Origin: Caldilineaceae bacterium
GTDB lineage: Bacteria > Chloroflexota > Anaerolineae > Caldilineales > Caldilineaceae
Direction of reading: 5' to 3'
NCBI GenBank assembly: GCA_026645575.1
Contig: JAPKMW010000035.1
Span: forward strand, 1-64,000
DNA length: 64,000 nucleotides
Shown here: piece by piece, positions 38,701 to 42,909 of the stretch
How the letters are laid out: each line of letters begins with the position of its first letter
Position numbering within the stretch: position 1 is the stretch's first letter
Notes under the pieces: model-generated
Database searches by the model: none
What the model saw: the letters and a program-made list of their open reading frames with translations, nothing else
What the model was told of the DNA's origin: nothing
Program-made: the position numbers and the translations under genes

Positions 38701-40960
38701 GCGCGGCGCCCCAACTGCCGGTGCTGGGCCAGTAGAGCAAATGGCTGCTAAAGGCGACCCGCCCGCCGCCACTCTGGTCGGGCTGCATATAGACCGGCGC
38801 CAACACTTCCAGCGTATTTTCGTCGTAAATGCGCACGCTCATGTTATAGGCTTTGAGCGTGTCGGTCTGGATGGCGCGCACCCAGTCGGTGATGGGGGTG
38901 GAGGCAGTGATGATTGGTGCGTTGGCTTTGACCGGCAGATTGCCATAGCTACCCGCCTGTTTGGGAATGCGGATCGAGAGCATGGGGGCCAGCCGTACAT
39001 CGCCGTTGTCGGCCTGGGGATCGTCGGTGCGCAGATCGGGGTTGGCGGTATTCTTGAAGGTGGTGTTGAGCCGGCGCTGAATCTGTCCGCGTGTGTCGCC
39101 GCTGGGCCAGTCGAGAACATTCAGGGCGTAGGTCAGGTGGGCCGGATCGGTGGGACGCAGTTGCACATCGATGTAAGCCGGTTTGTTAGCCGCCAGCCCG
39201 TTGACCGCTAGTTTGAAAGGGTTGTCGCCATGAAAGGCTTGCGCGGCACTGCCCAGGGCGTGATCGGGCGAGAGATCAACGCCATCAGGAACCAGGTCGT
39301 TATCATTGTCCTCGTCAAAGAGATTGGGCAAGCTGTCGCCATCGGTGTTGCCACAGGCCGGACGAACCGTGTCGGTAATCAGGGTGCTGCGTTCGGGGCA
39401 ATCCATGCCGTCGGTGAGGCCATCGCCATTGGTGTCCGGGTTGCGCGGATCGCTGTACTGTCCGCCCATGCCGGCGCCAGTCACTTCGACAAAATCACTC
39501 AACAGGTCTTTGTCACTGTCCGCTTCGGTGGGGTCGGTGCCGAGGGCTAATACTTCCTGGCCGTCGGTGAGACCATCGTCATCGCTGTCACTGTCGGTCG
39601 GGCTGCTGCCATAGTCGGCTTCGGCGCTGTCACTCAGGCCGTCGCCGTCGCTGTCGAGGCTGGGGGCGGCGGCGCTCTGCTGGGCCGGGGCATTGTCGAC
39701 GACCGGCTGGGGAAGCGGTTGTGGCCTGCTGACCGCACTTTCTACTTGTGTAGTCTGGTCCGCCGACGCTTCTTTGTCGAGCGCACTGGTAAATTCAACC
39801 TCAGCCACGCTTGCCTGTTGGTCGGGGAGCGGTTGGCTACGTTCGGCCATGCGGTCAGCAAAGGCTTGCACCCGCTGCGTTTGCAGCAGCGGCGTCACCA
39901 CCATCGTTAGAATCACGGTCGCCACCACGCTGCCATGCACCCACGGCGCCTGGCGATAGCGCACAAGCAAAAGCGCCAACAGACTAAAGCCGAGCAACAA
40001 GGCGCTCATCACCCCTAGATCGCGCCAGCCTTGGGCATGGGTCGGCAGGCCAACCCAAGTTGCGCTGCGGATCAGCCAGTGCGTCGGGGCGGTCAACTGG
40101 CTGCGGTCAAAGCCGGCAAAGTCGGTTTTCAGGGTAACGCTCGTCTCATCCTGGTTGCCGGTGGCGGGCATGGTCATGCGCACCACCAGCCGGCGCGGCA
40201 GCCCATCGCTGTCGATCCAGACCTCGCCCCGCCCCATCATCGCCGCATAGGCTTCGTTCACGTTCAGTTGCACCCCCGGCGGCAATTCCCCCCGCCGCCG
40301 TAGCCCCTCTGCCAACGCGGCGCGCATCTGCTCGGCAAAAACAGGCGCATCGAGGTCGAAGGTGAAGTGCTGATACTGAGGGTTGGAGACTGGAGACTGG
40401 AGAGTAGAGACTGGAGACTGGAAACTGGAAACTAGGGACTCTGGACTACGGACTGCGGACGCTGGACGCTGGACTGGGCTGACGTTTTTGATGGCGCGTA
40501 AAAAGGCCAGGGGATCGCGCTGGGTGGCGGCAAAGTCGTTGTAGTCGGGGGCGGGTTGCCAGTCGCCGCCGGGTTGACGGGTGAAGGCGCGCTGTTGGTC
40601 AATGCGCACTTCGATGGCTTGGGCCGGGTCGAGGACGGAGCCGTCGCCCTGCCAGAGGGTTAAGTGCGCTTGTTGGTTGGGCAGGTCGCTCTTGCCTTCC
40701 AGGTAGAGCGTCGCTTGGCTGGGGCCGCGACCGACGTTGCGCAGGCTGGGCGTGGGGTTGGTGCTCTGGTCAATGGTGCTGGTAAAGCGGTAGACACCGA
40801 GTTGTTGGGTAAGCGTCCAGGCGTTTTGTAACGCAGCGGCGGGCGTGCCAGCGCTTTGCCCAGCGGCTGGGGCGGCCCACACGATGAGGCGCCCCCCTAC
40901 GACCAAAACCAACAGCGCTACCAACCACCAAAGCCGGGGGAGACGGGAAAGACGCACCAT
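14741..40960 (-). CDS. Giant multidomain surface protein (~8,740 residues): LolA-like, TSP3, LamG, beta-helix, DUF11, Big_5 and VCBS propellers
   Basis: Probable extracellular adhesin or sheath protein. The ATG at 40960 has AAAGGA seven bases upstream; the frame also allows GTG 48 bases earlier. Approximate domain order by residue: signal anchor 12-32; LolA/LppX-like 31-304; two membrane helices 315-360; TSP3 calcium repeats (DSDGDGLSD) 434-571; unassigned domain; hydrophobic cluster 1074-1257; second TSP3 array 1467-1590; six LamG domains with Ig-like spacers 1704-3280; beta-helix of POMP type (GGALYSNG repeats) 3467-3987. Then follow a DUF11 and five Big_5/seven-bladed-propeller units with interleaved DUF11 domains up to 8006, a Thr/Pro stalk 8011-8544, a beta domain 8548-8684, and a PT linker with YLPLI. 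No enzymatic motif was seen. The uninterrupted 26-kb frame argues that it is expressed. Confidence 0.93.
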   Translation of the reverse strand: MVRLSRLPRLWWLVALLVLVVGGRLIVWAAPAAGQSAGTPAAALQNAWTLTQQLGVYRFTSTIDQSTNPTPSLRNVGRGPSQATLYLEGKSDLPNQQAHLTLWQGDGSVLDPAQAIEVRIDQQRAFTRQPGGDWQPAPDYNDFAATQRDPLAFLRAIKNVSPVQRPASAVRSPESLVSSFQSPVSTLQSPVSNPQYQHFTFDLDAPVFAEQMRAALAEGLRRRGELPPGVQLNVNEAYAAMMGRGEVWIDSDGLPRRLVVRMTMPATGNQDETSVTLKTDFAGFDRSQLTAPTHWLIRSATWVGLPTHAQGWRDLGVMSALLLGFSLLALLLVRYRQAPWVHGSVVATVILTMVVTPLLQTQRVQAFADRMAERSQPLPDQQASVAEVEFTSALDKEASADQTTQVESAVSRPQPLPQPVVDNAPAQQSAAAPSLDSDGDGLSDSAEADYGSSPTDSDSDDDGLTDGQEVLALGTDPTEADSDKDLLSDFVEVTGAGMGGQYSDPRNPDTNGDGLTDGMDCPERSTLITDTVRPACGNTDGDSLPNLFDEDNDNDLVPDGVDLSPDHALGSAAQAFHGDNPFKLAVNGLAANKPAYIDVQLRPTDPAHLTYALNVLDWPSGDTRGQIQRRLNTTFKNTANPDLRTDDPQADNGDVRLAPMLSIRIPKQAGSYGNLPVKANAPIITASTPITDWVRAIQTDTLKAYNMSVRIYDENTLEVLAPVYMQPDQSGGGRVAFSSHLLYWPSTGSWGAAQELRLLWVVQMLTDVCVDPAQEGEAFCNNPANRRDQATVIHAYDDNWYLTGLAVEEQLGLEVAVVQGDRNRSVDGNLWRLGDGLANTFAVGGDSNNDGQRDLTVAEIARRWDSASTASDADRWQVPVGATAVSRFQYNHADEYAHVLMSEVRTILNAFPTTLSPTLLFAQEKRSRSSNLAEATIAGSQATLTFTSSTPTKTLATVNWAPYRYQNGAWGNYAISDYLNNVLTPALAGEAYFVPPDTTAASQQQAQERKQVALGFYLGLQQGFGGLAAINNLPNALPGFGAPTHPHSTSFIMSIALTIDHYYKTYKKELKALWQLNKFPKIVLPGIKGYGAAGFGAAVVIGATIAVHYTGSDQRISRSIASGITAALGTTFAVRLGMFYQRANYLNKGIWNLTKMRAAIADLKVFTSSVKAFSSGQIFALTVAWGAYLAVAITTGNWNNPALLGQALATTLVSVALYLVGLMGGPLVSAIVAVGLLLFDAFATLICDAIGASGLLCGGVTQWLAGLFVSTDAYVDLADQDRLKIDNVNVGLTNPAQGMVAGNALRFGLTLHNAIRPDGGFDDGMWDSVFAYSLDDNERDLHRGLRAGAMRSQWRYQANTGRLHAPALSPTRDLTFSQPGINVPYPLYLNEGVLVLYEECGWFGLDCDDEELRGSNHMNLSDYTIFDVLPATLDGFYRRVDQGNGFYAIEWANDFWANRPVADRERFRFPTLRDADGDGLRNRAAGGSDPDDLRWDTDGDGLSDLFEHEQGTSPTAQDIDADGLTDAQELRLGTDVNRADTDYDGLTDQQEVTGWELVYGYAGATPLRTWVRSDPTVADADGDGFLDSQERRMGWHPQVASSGVVMNYSAVLRNPALPADLATAGYARPGQRLFYDANVSNALTNRVIYGQLTTQADSGLTTPANPDAFFLPPNAQIARSQPITVSAGLASGVYRVSQAAQGYVANPLAAYADQGAQLPMTHLSFDYADPWIDAGAVTPATPAQCQGTQCPTVIDGGKVGRGVSLDGVDDALDLSGALVKATSSGFSIGGWFYLRPNTTGSFQLAAHNPANWGESVSVSYHASHQNFTLYSGANYSYSGLFAAEQWLHLLVSIEANGRATLYINGTPQASVNAVLPRTGWLLTVGGQRRYVSDKAYNLTRGYLDEVKLFNRALTANEAVAVAGQGLQGGLPTPVVDLPFDETTSWWNPIPQYLNRVTGQSIGSCTLFLFCPTPMPSPWGVGLRTDTLLGITVALPNLSSGRYTFALWLKPTATVSGWQSFFQDNSNNPGGNHRLPNLAYDPATGRLRATFAGLSTGYETAPGVLAPGRWNHVSVTYDGQTLILYSNGGEVGRTQQFSGQLPPNTTADVTLGLSAIDLDELQLFPLVLNGSQIQRLASGEWDQLLRLRLEEPPGSIDFANATLPGSLIRCSGSLCPIASVPGRAGNAVRFSGGQALTLPFVVGTAAQDQMTIAAWVKGSGALLERNNLAQGGGHLRLTTSGLTLSLRDSQSQVVTRTLAIPNNAIPNPNQWTHLAAAISTVPGFQQIKLFVNGVEVAADTSLPGGIQRAADRPLVVGQGFSGDLDELILYRTALSTDRVQELYRTSAPALWVTLDEDNGATSFTDRAGVYSPTCTACPRAGEKGQVSQAAYFTGTTYIQAATANQLAFSGAEPFAISAWVKPQLDSGWGTIVGKTDNNATAAGLAGYWFGLADGKLQFWRGGPATAPTGYELTALQKLPTNSWSHVAATYDGYLARLFVNGQPVAQAYGWQPQPTNEARPLTIGAEMPAGTPTNFFRGHLDEVAIYRKALSPLEIADLYHLQSGWVEERSRFALTIDSDAPTTTIRSTTAYRPNQRTILDLYADDATSGLYRVELLVNGVAAPAPRCQDAEGATAYCPTFTPTGEGRYTLQSRVTDLVGYSALSPLVETFVDATSPNITLNLANGALIAATQSITTYQQWLVPLAGTVVDPNLRSGQPGSGVDQLQVTLTDATGAPLGLGSATADVAADGAWRVDYPVSSRLTGIYTVTMSTADRVGNRRTLQRTLRIDNQPPQVSFTSPTTNTISAPLTFSGVSSDTLAASFGSTVTLSAAAAGVSQLQIAYLPSAPGSTSVNETPPAGLVLYGGLNGLYAVNGAPLTQTTDLSTNGWSITCSTSACPTVAADGFSLNALRFDGVDDGLRVANIGGAFASGALSLSAWVRPAAGVGARDATLLALSSSDGSRYGLLRYQTGNNSFHYADSSNGAVTATGSYAADRWHFVLLTLTDNGQGVLYVDGAQVATFTTAWRPQAGDGLTIGHGWNGNAATDLLPGLLDEVSLYDRALTAAEAAQLLHAAQPFLHLDFEEEWLVNNSPLADRSGWQQTATLSSDQATNKAVTGIVGSQALRLDGVNDWVAITPHPALALRRGQFSQAIWLYPQGGVSGEQLVIGAPITVTAAERYPSLWVSDGNKIRYGFGNGSQWRSGVTPAILTPNAWNLIVATFDGAFYRIYRNGQLVHSDSSFVAHVPYPTSQVRIGEQSGGFQGQIDELRLYGHALAAEEVRGLYLQGWQTVTTGNSQPRVTWSATTPIGVEGLFAIETRAIDALGNVSSRQVVWRGLIDTLAPRVKVESLTPYRARAIDFSLKEEKFVTGCGYEAISTRGGYDSPWYLALSNATLADTRPLYELTASCPTALANRPLNACDTFGRCADTSVQNRCYATSDGVAVYSSVGAKAIRDAVAAAAPGSTIKIAGVCAEATTEAGTQQLVRLTKPLTLAGGYASTNWSVANPATQPTTLDAWGLGRVISASVPFTLTDLTIQGGMTAGDGGALYAGAAVTLQRVNLRNNRAGNRGGALFSAGPVQSSANQWQNNQASGAGGALYSNGTVYITANQFQGNQATGAGGALHLAGDGWLTANRFENNSSTSNGGALAVSGRLVMSGTQLLNNQAQGNGGAAQIGTATMTNVQFQGNQSAQQGGALAVTGTLTLTTGSFINNWATLDGGAANLRATADLSGVQFQGNQSSQSGGALAMTGTLTLSDSIFTNNRATGNGGAVAAQGLLVGQNVQLLNNQAQQGGALYATDGVQIERSKFLGNGAAQTGSAFYQAGTTGASSQIVNSLFARNAVTNSLGAQIYLTGTTDLALLYSTVANPVRSPNRAVQIERGNLGITNTILANHAVGLVVTGTATGYQNYNLFDDNGVNISGTVAGGSHSLVNTPAFLDPWNDDYRLNATSYALNLAHDVGVVDDLLGALRPQGNGLDIGAYDSPLAALANLAVSQWQSNDRIVAGEPITYQITVLNRGPLVAQNVRITQTLPVSLTPRLPLQSSDPVSVTAAYLTAERTLLFPGAAITWTLVADSDLATFDVTSRVVATATNEGDPTNNAAQGAATVLRFMDRQVQAPLPMSQNIPPTATLALTVGYDLNSTTVNSQTVAVQSSLSGQRAGQWGYDAIARRLTFTPTQPFAWGDEVAVSAGIGVRSISNDPLLPLQWRFTIGGATGGCTPTFTNRNIGLPGLNNAALDWGDMDGDGDLDLVLLGQSNGQAVTRLYANMAGSFQLRTNAGLPGVYSGAVAWGDYDNDGDLDLLLSGRQGDTQGLTRIYRNEGAGLVWRDSNAGLTNVFGGAVAWGDYDNDGDLDLVTTGYSYDLGATFIATRIYRNDAATPTSARTFRLVGTLTGLVGGDLAWGDYDNDGALDLALTGSDKGTPTTTIYHNAGNDAFRAIDQPIDTARFTALAAGLTGVYNSALAWGDVDNDGDLDLLVNGYLGSNPHTTQIYRNNGDQSFTPVAALPRLADGSVGWGDYDNDGDLDFFSMGSAGAGGQTMLYRNDGVTGGLPTLQLTNLGLPGVSRGEGAWGDYDNDGALDFVMSGYQSGAQAVTYLYRNSGCAEVGLTMQNMPTLGAPGAPLTYTLALYNRGPQIAANVRVTDTLPTGVTNVTCRSSALTSCTISNGLVRATYVTLAPNRGVTLTIGLQAPLHTALLTNRAQVSADNDSSPTNNLVESNTPLNAADVLVRQAVTPTLVATGGVLTYTVTLQNLGASPAQNLQVTNTLPSGVTILGCQADGAGSCQSAGSVVTTTYGALAGQSTATVTVQVVAPDLLGSLSNEARLAATNDVNPTNDRVTTLATVQTAADVGLAVVNALAWLPAAAPMTYTLAVSNSGPQIAHNVQIVTSLPPTMTATACQVMAPATCTINGRQTTATYSTLGVGATQTVTLRVQAPTTPGLITTNVALSAANDTTGANNSRVMTTTVLPSADLALTVAAKPSLVLAGAPLTYTLRLTNQGPQPASQSVLTATLPASATGVLCTANQGGACLVDGQQVTVTYATLPASTVTTVTLVMTTPVATNVFTLTATATHADDYNQSNNQATIAPQVFLVLPINIVQPLPQSRNIAPTTTLQIGFNYDLDLGTVTTRTLVVQSSQQGQSWGPVSYDSLTRQLTLTPTQPFAWGDVVRVTASAGLRSIHNDPIAPQQWQFTVGQVSATSCTIGFSDSNAGLPGLTWSDVAWGDHDKDGDLDLVMAGVEGSTRVTYLYDNVNDQLQQNSTTTFPGIERGAVAWADYDNDGDLDLLLSGQADSGPLTQLYRNDGGGSFQALNAGLTNATNSAAAWGDYDNDGDLDLVISGISSSAPTTTLYRNNGDSTFTAISTALAAVSDGALAWGDLDNDGDLDLALAGGYGLTLTTALYRNDGVSAGQPQFTQLSNSMTGLAASDLAWGDMDNDGDLDLLVNGATYSPSTRYTQIYRNDGDGSFALATSLTGVAYGAVGWGDLDNDGDLDLFSAGSNNAVRLYRNDGMSGNLPVFSLLNLSLPLLDNGDGAWGDFNNDGALDLLVSGYSNGSTITRVYQNHGCASLALTPQPLPAALAAAERLTHTLALVNHGPQPATSVTVKVTLPGSVTAVGCQGSNSGLCSVADQVVTTTYSQLAVQQQEALTLTFTTPAVTGVYTYSASVTTTLNHQGTPNTLSRAFTVSNLITVTAVTPAHQTLTVPPTTTVAITLNHDLDLTTVNSRTVTIQSTLGGRYLGQFAYDAAQRQLRFTPDRPFLWGDTVQAVVTGGLAGVGVGAPAPRQWQFTIGGVTGGCTPSLTDSGVRLPALDQGDAAWGDYDRDGDLDLLLLGRDSSFQYHTYLYANQGDAFHLQPVTGLADIGYGAADWGDYDQDGDADLLLVGETSSSKIARIYRNDGPAATGEWIFTDLNAGLPGINNSDGLWGDFDNDGDLDLALSGSSDSGFLTRIYRQDRSPTDSRTFTLLNTTLTAVSYGALAWGDYDNDGDLDLVVAGMRTFSPRQYLTTLYRNEGVGSNGLWRFTDIGAALPGLSDGGVAWGDYDNDGDLDLALNGELASNTSPLPKRAYIYRNQNGLFSEAARLMDTYGGMVAWGDYDNDGDLDLLNVGYRSNASNTGYLYRNDSAGATTLFQLATSGQPGFSNGVAAWADYDGDHALDLLVAGDSAGSHSLLYRHRGCADLAATVTARPNPAQPAAGLTYTVTIHNTGPQTAYNVQAVDTLPGDVSAVSCQAATPATCQVVSGKPTLTLAMLAANATTMMTITVNTPTRLGTLTNQLHLSADNERNSANNGITTVTLLNTADLAVSAQVTPTWLTAGEPLTYTVALTNLGLGAAQEVQVVHTLGGDATGLQCAVSAGALCQQAGRVITATFGALAGLATGQMTLTLPAPDHLGVFTATTRVSAANDLNPNNNTVATVTTIRTEAEAALATFAAPTWAAVNAPLTYTVVITNSGPHLARQVRVTTTLPPTVTLTGCQADGGLCQINGGQATTLYTMLGVTAPATITLNAFTPNTLGVITATTTVTAANDNDAFNNTASISTTLRAADLTVSLQVTPTQAATDDLLAYRLQVENLGTLAADGVRLVTTLPTAVTGVVCTAPGATTCSVDGGVITTTYTTLAPLATTSVTLTLAAPDQLGALNAAAQIDAANDNNAANNQATTNVTVTTAADLSLIDLSGPAAVRINTPVAYHLTVFNDGPQLARQVAVTMTLPSTVTVGGCQVAAGASCQVTGGQAVARYAALAVRVAEPITLTLMAPAMPGVISITAVATATNEREPFNNESGPFPTTVQPVSDLAVGLWPTINPALANSPLTYTVALTNHGPHPATDVELYVTLPTDTRGERCQVALDGDCRLDGEQVTVRYPWLDVGATTQITLGLTAPNWTGDLVALAAVQQADDLTPANNSAESRSQVVRAMSLSLVAPLAQAQNVATNAAIVVAFPYELESSSVTSRTFAVHGDLSGHHSGAFTYSGALRRLTFTPDRPFQQGEVVRVSATDAVRSVTNDPLAPIQWQFTVGRPQAARCAVGFNAVTAPFPGLSDSTAIWGDYDGDGDLDLLTMGNNNGQRMTQLFDNEGGTFQPNSAVAFPGLSAGDAAWADYDNDGDLDLLLTGDSGGGVGFTGLYRNNGDHTFSNTNAGLTNVANSAVAWGDYDNDGDLDLVLSGHSYDPGVGGDTTRLYRNDSTPDGVPLFVLRPQPLPSATNGDLAWGDYDNDGDLDLLLTGGAGLTRLYRNDGVVNDNPILTIVNTPFAALSLSAAAWGDYDNDGDLDLALNGALDQLNSATYLYRNEGNGLFSPSATLAASDQGSVAWGDYDNDGDLDLALSADRYLYKQTVLYRNDGVGGATPGFTRLALDLGGSERGGSAWGDYDGDGALDLIVTGTALVNNSWTAITNLYRNAGCAAVALTTASQGGSMLAGDPVQYRLLVQNRGPQPAQSVVITDQLPLASFDLTCQTTAAGSCQVIDNQVQATYPTLPVGAQEPITLTWTAPVNTGLYTKTALLAAGNLSVTAASRLTESFSVLNLLTVAQHQPAAQAVGVAPTSTLAFTISYPIDSATVTSRTVQVYGALGGLYTGTIGYDRFERTLLFTPTHPFRWGEQVAVSLNRTLRSPGYGALAPYQLRFTVGNRVAGCDPTLPEQPVSFPPLQGSVLAWADYDLDGDLDLLLSGQDNGQALTRLYTSQAGSFQENNSVTLVQVHSGAAAWGDYDGDGDPDLLLTGDTGSSAPATRLYRNEGGNFTDANAALVNVSASAVAWADYDNDGDLDLLLTGYSRDPEISSATVLRLYRNDDSSDGQPRFTAVDTPFPAVTDGDLAWGDYDNDGLLDLALTGVAGPVNYLTVLYRNTGNGAFVAANAGLPGLHGSALAWGDYDGDGFLDLLVNGSNGAGQAVTLLYRNGGDGNFSQSASLAGASSGSVAWVDYDSDGDLDAFTSGGTGANPLANLYRTAGSVNGVPTFQLLSLGLPGIASGAATWGDFDQDGAPDLLLSGRGLVNNNWQGITRLYRSYGCSHETPTPTPTATLTPTATTSVTPTSTPTPTPTATATSTETPVAPATATPTHTSVAVAVATATSTPTPTNTPVANDTPTVTATVLPGDTSTPTMTNTPLPGATPTATATLTPTDTPLAGQTATPTTTVVATPTVTVTPTATDTQTPGDTPTAMATATPTPTTGGAPTMTATATAATTATPSATVTITSTTIPGATATATAADTPTVTPTAPVVDTGTSTPTNAVTPTPTTMATATVTATHTPMATATATTLTTPLATHTSTATGTMVVTPTSTATLTPIATDTPTTTTTLIATPTPTVVVTPTPSVTATLPPRNTPTTTLTATNTEPPTATPTDTATVTSTASNTATPLPTNTMLPSATATTTPTNPLLPTNTLLPTPTNAATATPTLIATHTALPTETPTSTPSATITPTATTMATVTMTPSLTPTVTGVPTVPTVPTVPTVPVVTDTPTPIETPTATVTASPTGANTLTPTETLTPMETATPTATGATPLTETATAMLTPTALLLATATATATLPVLEPTATATITPSPTALDNGVAVLVQPDQSATVVYELTVGGRVVLTAPIGAVTQPVTLRFTAAPTVNEAPVSLQFVNHAFHLVAYQGDVPLAHFQFAQPVTLALEYTDSQVAGLEELKLTFAYLDETTGQWRSDGITIIERDTVNNRLIVQITHLTIFALFVSTLTDVPTLTPTPTPTLGPALYLPLIQRTGFKQHRPVDRVNYCQRHSCPVRE
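15330..16930 (-). repeat. Thr/Pro/Ala-rich low-complexity stalk within the giant gene
   Basis: About 530 residues made almost only of T, P, A, V and S in short periods such as TPTPTATATST, coded by degenerate ACN/CCN repeats. It separates the last propeller from the C-terminal beta domain. By analogy with surface proteins elsewhere it should be an extended, possibly O-glycosylated spacer that carries the ectodomain beyond the envelope. The opposite strand reads open as a Val/Gly-rich frame, a by-product of the repeat. Confidence 0.9.
16945..28600 (-). repeat. Fivefold super-repeat: Big_5, seven-bladed VCBS propeller, DUF11
   Basis: Within the giant gene, propellers occupy about 27150-28300, 24260-25345, 22420-23555, 18750-19875 and 16945-18060. 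Each has exactly seven blades marked by a calcium loop of type WGDYDNDGDLDLL, 35 in all. Each is preceded by a ~100-residue SbsA/Big_5-like Ig domain (text such as LTFTPTQPFAWGD). DUF11 domains (LTYTVxLxNxGP) number 4, 1, 6, 1 and 0 after the successive propellers. Blade 7 is always the odd one, with DGALDLL-type text and a closing GC. This shows that whole units, not single blades, were duplicated. Confidence 0.9.
40384..40477 (-). repeat. GGAGACT minisatellite read in frame inside the giant gene
   Basis: A 94-bp run of about thirteen imperfect 7-8 base units (GGAGACT, GGAAACT, GGACGCT and similar on the plus strand) encodes a Ser/Pro/Gln-rich insert (SSFQSPVSTLQSPVSNPQ) in the LolA-like region. 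It looks like an intergenic-type simple repeat that entered the gene without breaking the frame. Confidence 0.8.
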
Positions 40961-41182
40961 AGTTCTATCCTTTATTTCATCAACCATGCGCGGCACAACA
41001 TAGGCCACGTCGAATAGTTTACCGTTTACTGCTAATAAGGATAGTTACAAATGTCGAGGCTTTGATCGGTGGAATGATAGAAGTAGGATTGCCTTGTGAC
41101 AGGACTGTAATTTGAACAGTGTTTGCGTAGCTCAGGAACAGGTTAAGATACTGTTTGACGAGAATCTACAGTTTTTCTAAAT

Positions 41183-41809
41183 TTATAGCTTGGCGCCACC
41201 AAAAAGCTGACTCACATTGACGACAAAGTCCGGTAATAAAGGGGATATAGCCTGCTGACCAGCGCTAAATTTGCCATGTTCGCGATAAGCAGGCGCGCCG
41301 GGGGTTGGCGGCAGCGTCAAGATTGTAATTGTCTGGTATTCTGGATCGACAATCCAATACTCAGAGATGCCGGCTTGCGCGTACTCCCTACGCTTTGTCT
41401 TGGTATCACGCTGGCGGTCATTGGGACTGACCACCTCAATCACCAAATCGGCACCAATCCAATATTGTTCGGTATGCTGGTCGTACCGTGGCGGCAAGAT
41501 GAGAATCAGATCCGGTTCCCGATATTTGCCAGGCCAGAGCTGAATTTTGACCGGCGCCAGCAGCACCTTACCCAACTGTCGTGCTTCGACAAAGCGATCC
41601 AAGAGACGGAAGAGGGCAAGGACTATCAATTGATGGTTGATCGATGGCATATCCAGCACCTCAAGGTGGCCGTTGGAGAATTCGACCAGTTGGTTCGTGT
41701 CGATGGCAAAATAATCTTCCTCATCCCATTGACCTTGGGTAGGAAAGAGACGCGCAAAGTCCCAAGCTGGTTCAGCGACAGCAGTTTCCTGTTCATGTAG
41801 TTTGATCAC
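41183..41809 (-). CDS. Uma2-family (DUF820) PD-(D/E)XK nuclease-like protein
   Basis: 208 residues of the Uma2 family, common in many copies in cyanobacteria and Chloroflexota. The restriction-endonuclease-like core is visible: YREPDLILILPP, then DLVIEVVSPNDRQRDTKTKR, then YAQAGISEYWIVDP, which gives the D...E-x-V plus K pattern of the fold. Start is GTG at 41809 with GAGGTGA upstream. Its biological role is unsettled, with mobile-element or defence associations proposed for the family. It is upstream of the giant gene on the same strand, 222 bp from that gene's start, in a gap that shows no recognisable promoter. Confidence 0.9.
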   Translation of the reverse strand: MIKLHEQETAVAEPAWDFARLFPTQGQWDEEDYFAIDTNQLVEFSNGHLEVLDMPSINHQLIVLALFRLLDRFVEARQLGKVLLAPVKIQLWPGKYREPDLILILPPRYDQHTEQYWIGADLVIEVVSPNDRQRDTKTKRREYAQAGISEYWIVDPEYQTITILTLPPTPGAPAYREHGKFSAGQQAISPLLPDFVVNVSQLFGGAKL

Positions 41810-41913
41810 TGCTCACCTCACAAATGTAAACAGACTGGGAACAAGCGTAAGCGCCTTTCTATATCAGGCAGTATACCGCATAACGATCCAGAACACGAAA
41901 GAGTAACCGAGCA

Positions 41914-42795
41914 TTACACGGGCATCGTCCGCCCGGTGTGGGCGCGCCCCACTTTGGCGATGGCTTCGTTATGGCCGCCAACGACGCGCACGCCGGCGTC
42001 GATCCGTTCCAGGGCATTCTCCGGCGTTACCCCTTCAAGGAAGGCGATGTTGTTGGCTTTGCAGGCGGCCATCACCCGTTCGCGCACGGCGATCATTTCC
42101 GGCGGCAGGGGGCGGGGCATCCGCCAGTAGCCCAGCGAGAGGCTCAGGTCGCCTGGCCCCATTTCGGCAAAGCCAATGCCGGGGACGCTGAGGATCTCTT
42201 CAATGTGGGGAATGGCTGCGGCGGATTCGATCTTCAGGCCGAGTAGCAATTCGCCATCGGCGTTGAGCGGCCAGGGATCGCAGCGGCGCAGGTACTCATC
42301 GCGCTCCAGCCCCCAGATCGGGACGGCGGAAGGTTCGGATCCGACGCCACGACGCCCTTCACCCAGCCCTTGATCGCGACCAATTTTGTTGATTGGGTAG
42401 CGACAGCCTTCGACAAAGGCGCGCACAGCGGCGGCGCTTTCGGCCTGACAGAGTAGGATGCCGTGGACGCCACGGGCCAGGATCTGGCGGAATTGCCAAC
42501 TGTTGTAGCGTACAATGTCGGCGTCCACCCCCTCGACTGGCGCTTCGACAATGACGGCGGGGGCGCGATGACCGCTGCGGGTCGGGCCGCCATCGACCAG
42601 GCCGCGCATGTAGGCTTCGAGGCCGGTCATATCAAAAGCGCCATGTTCCATGCCGACATTGATATAATCGGCCCAGGTGCCGGCGTCAATGCGGCCCTGT
42701 TCATAGGTAAGGACATGGCCGGTGTGGCCGCCGGTGTAGTAGATGGGTTGACCGCTCTCCAACAGTTCAATGGCGCGGTTGATGCGTTTTGGCAC
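41914..42795 (-). CDS. HpcH/HpaI aldolase family protein
   Basis: Class II pyruvate-dependent aldolase fold (2,4-dihydroxyhept-2-enedioate aldolase/citrate lyase-like TIM barrel). Seen are VIVEAPVEGVDADIVRYNS early, the metal-binding LGLKIESAAAIPHIEEIL strand and FAEMGPGDLSLSLGYW, then a C-terminal barrel strand with VVGGHNEA. At 293 residues it is slightly longer than typical HpcH. Start is GTG at 42795 with AAGGAG upstream. The substrate is unknown; family members cleave hydroxy-keto acids to pyruvate and an aldehyde. No catabolic operon partner is next to it. Confidence 0.88.
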   Translation of the reverse strand: MPKRINRAIELLESGQPIYYTGGHTGHVLTYEQGRIDAGTWADYINVGMEHGAFDMTGLEAYMRGLVDGGPTRSGHRAPAVIVEAPVEGVDADIVRYNSWQFRQILARGVHGILLCQAESAAAVRAFVEGCRYPINKIGRDQGLGEGRRGVGSEPSAVPIWGLERDEYLRRCDPWPLNADGELLLGLKIESAAAIPHIEEILSVPGIGFAEMGPGDLSLSLGYWRMPRPLPPEMIAVRERVMAACKANNIAFLEGVTPENALERIDAGVRVVGGHNEAIAKVGRAHTGRTMPV

Positions 42796-42909
42796 GAGCG
42801 TTTCTCCTTGGTTGCTAACAAATTGAGAACAAGAGGCAAGGGCGATAGAGCGAATGAAGCTATTCTATCACAGACCTAGGCAAGGGACAACCGGCTGGAA
42901 AGCGGCGCT

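Noticed and set aside
41009..41182. Search for a promoter before the giant gene
   Set aside because: AT-rich, but no pair of hexamers with acceptable spacing could be supported.
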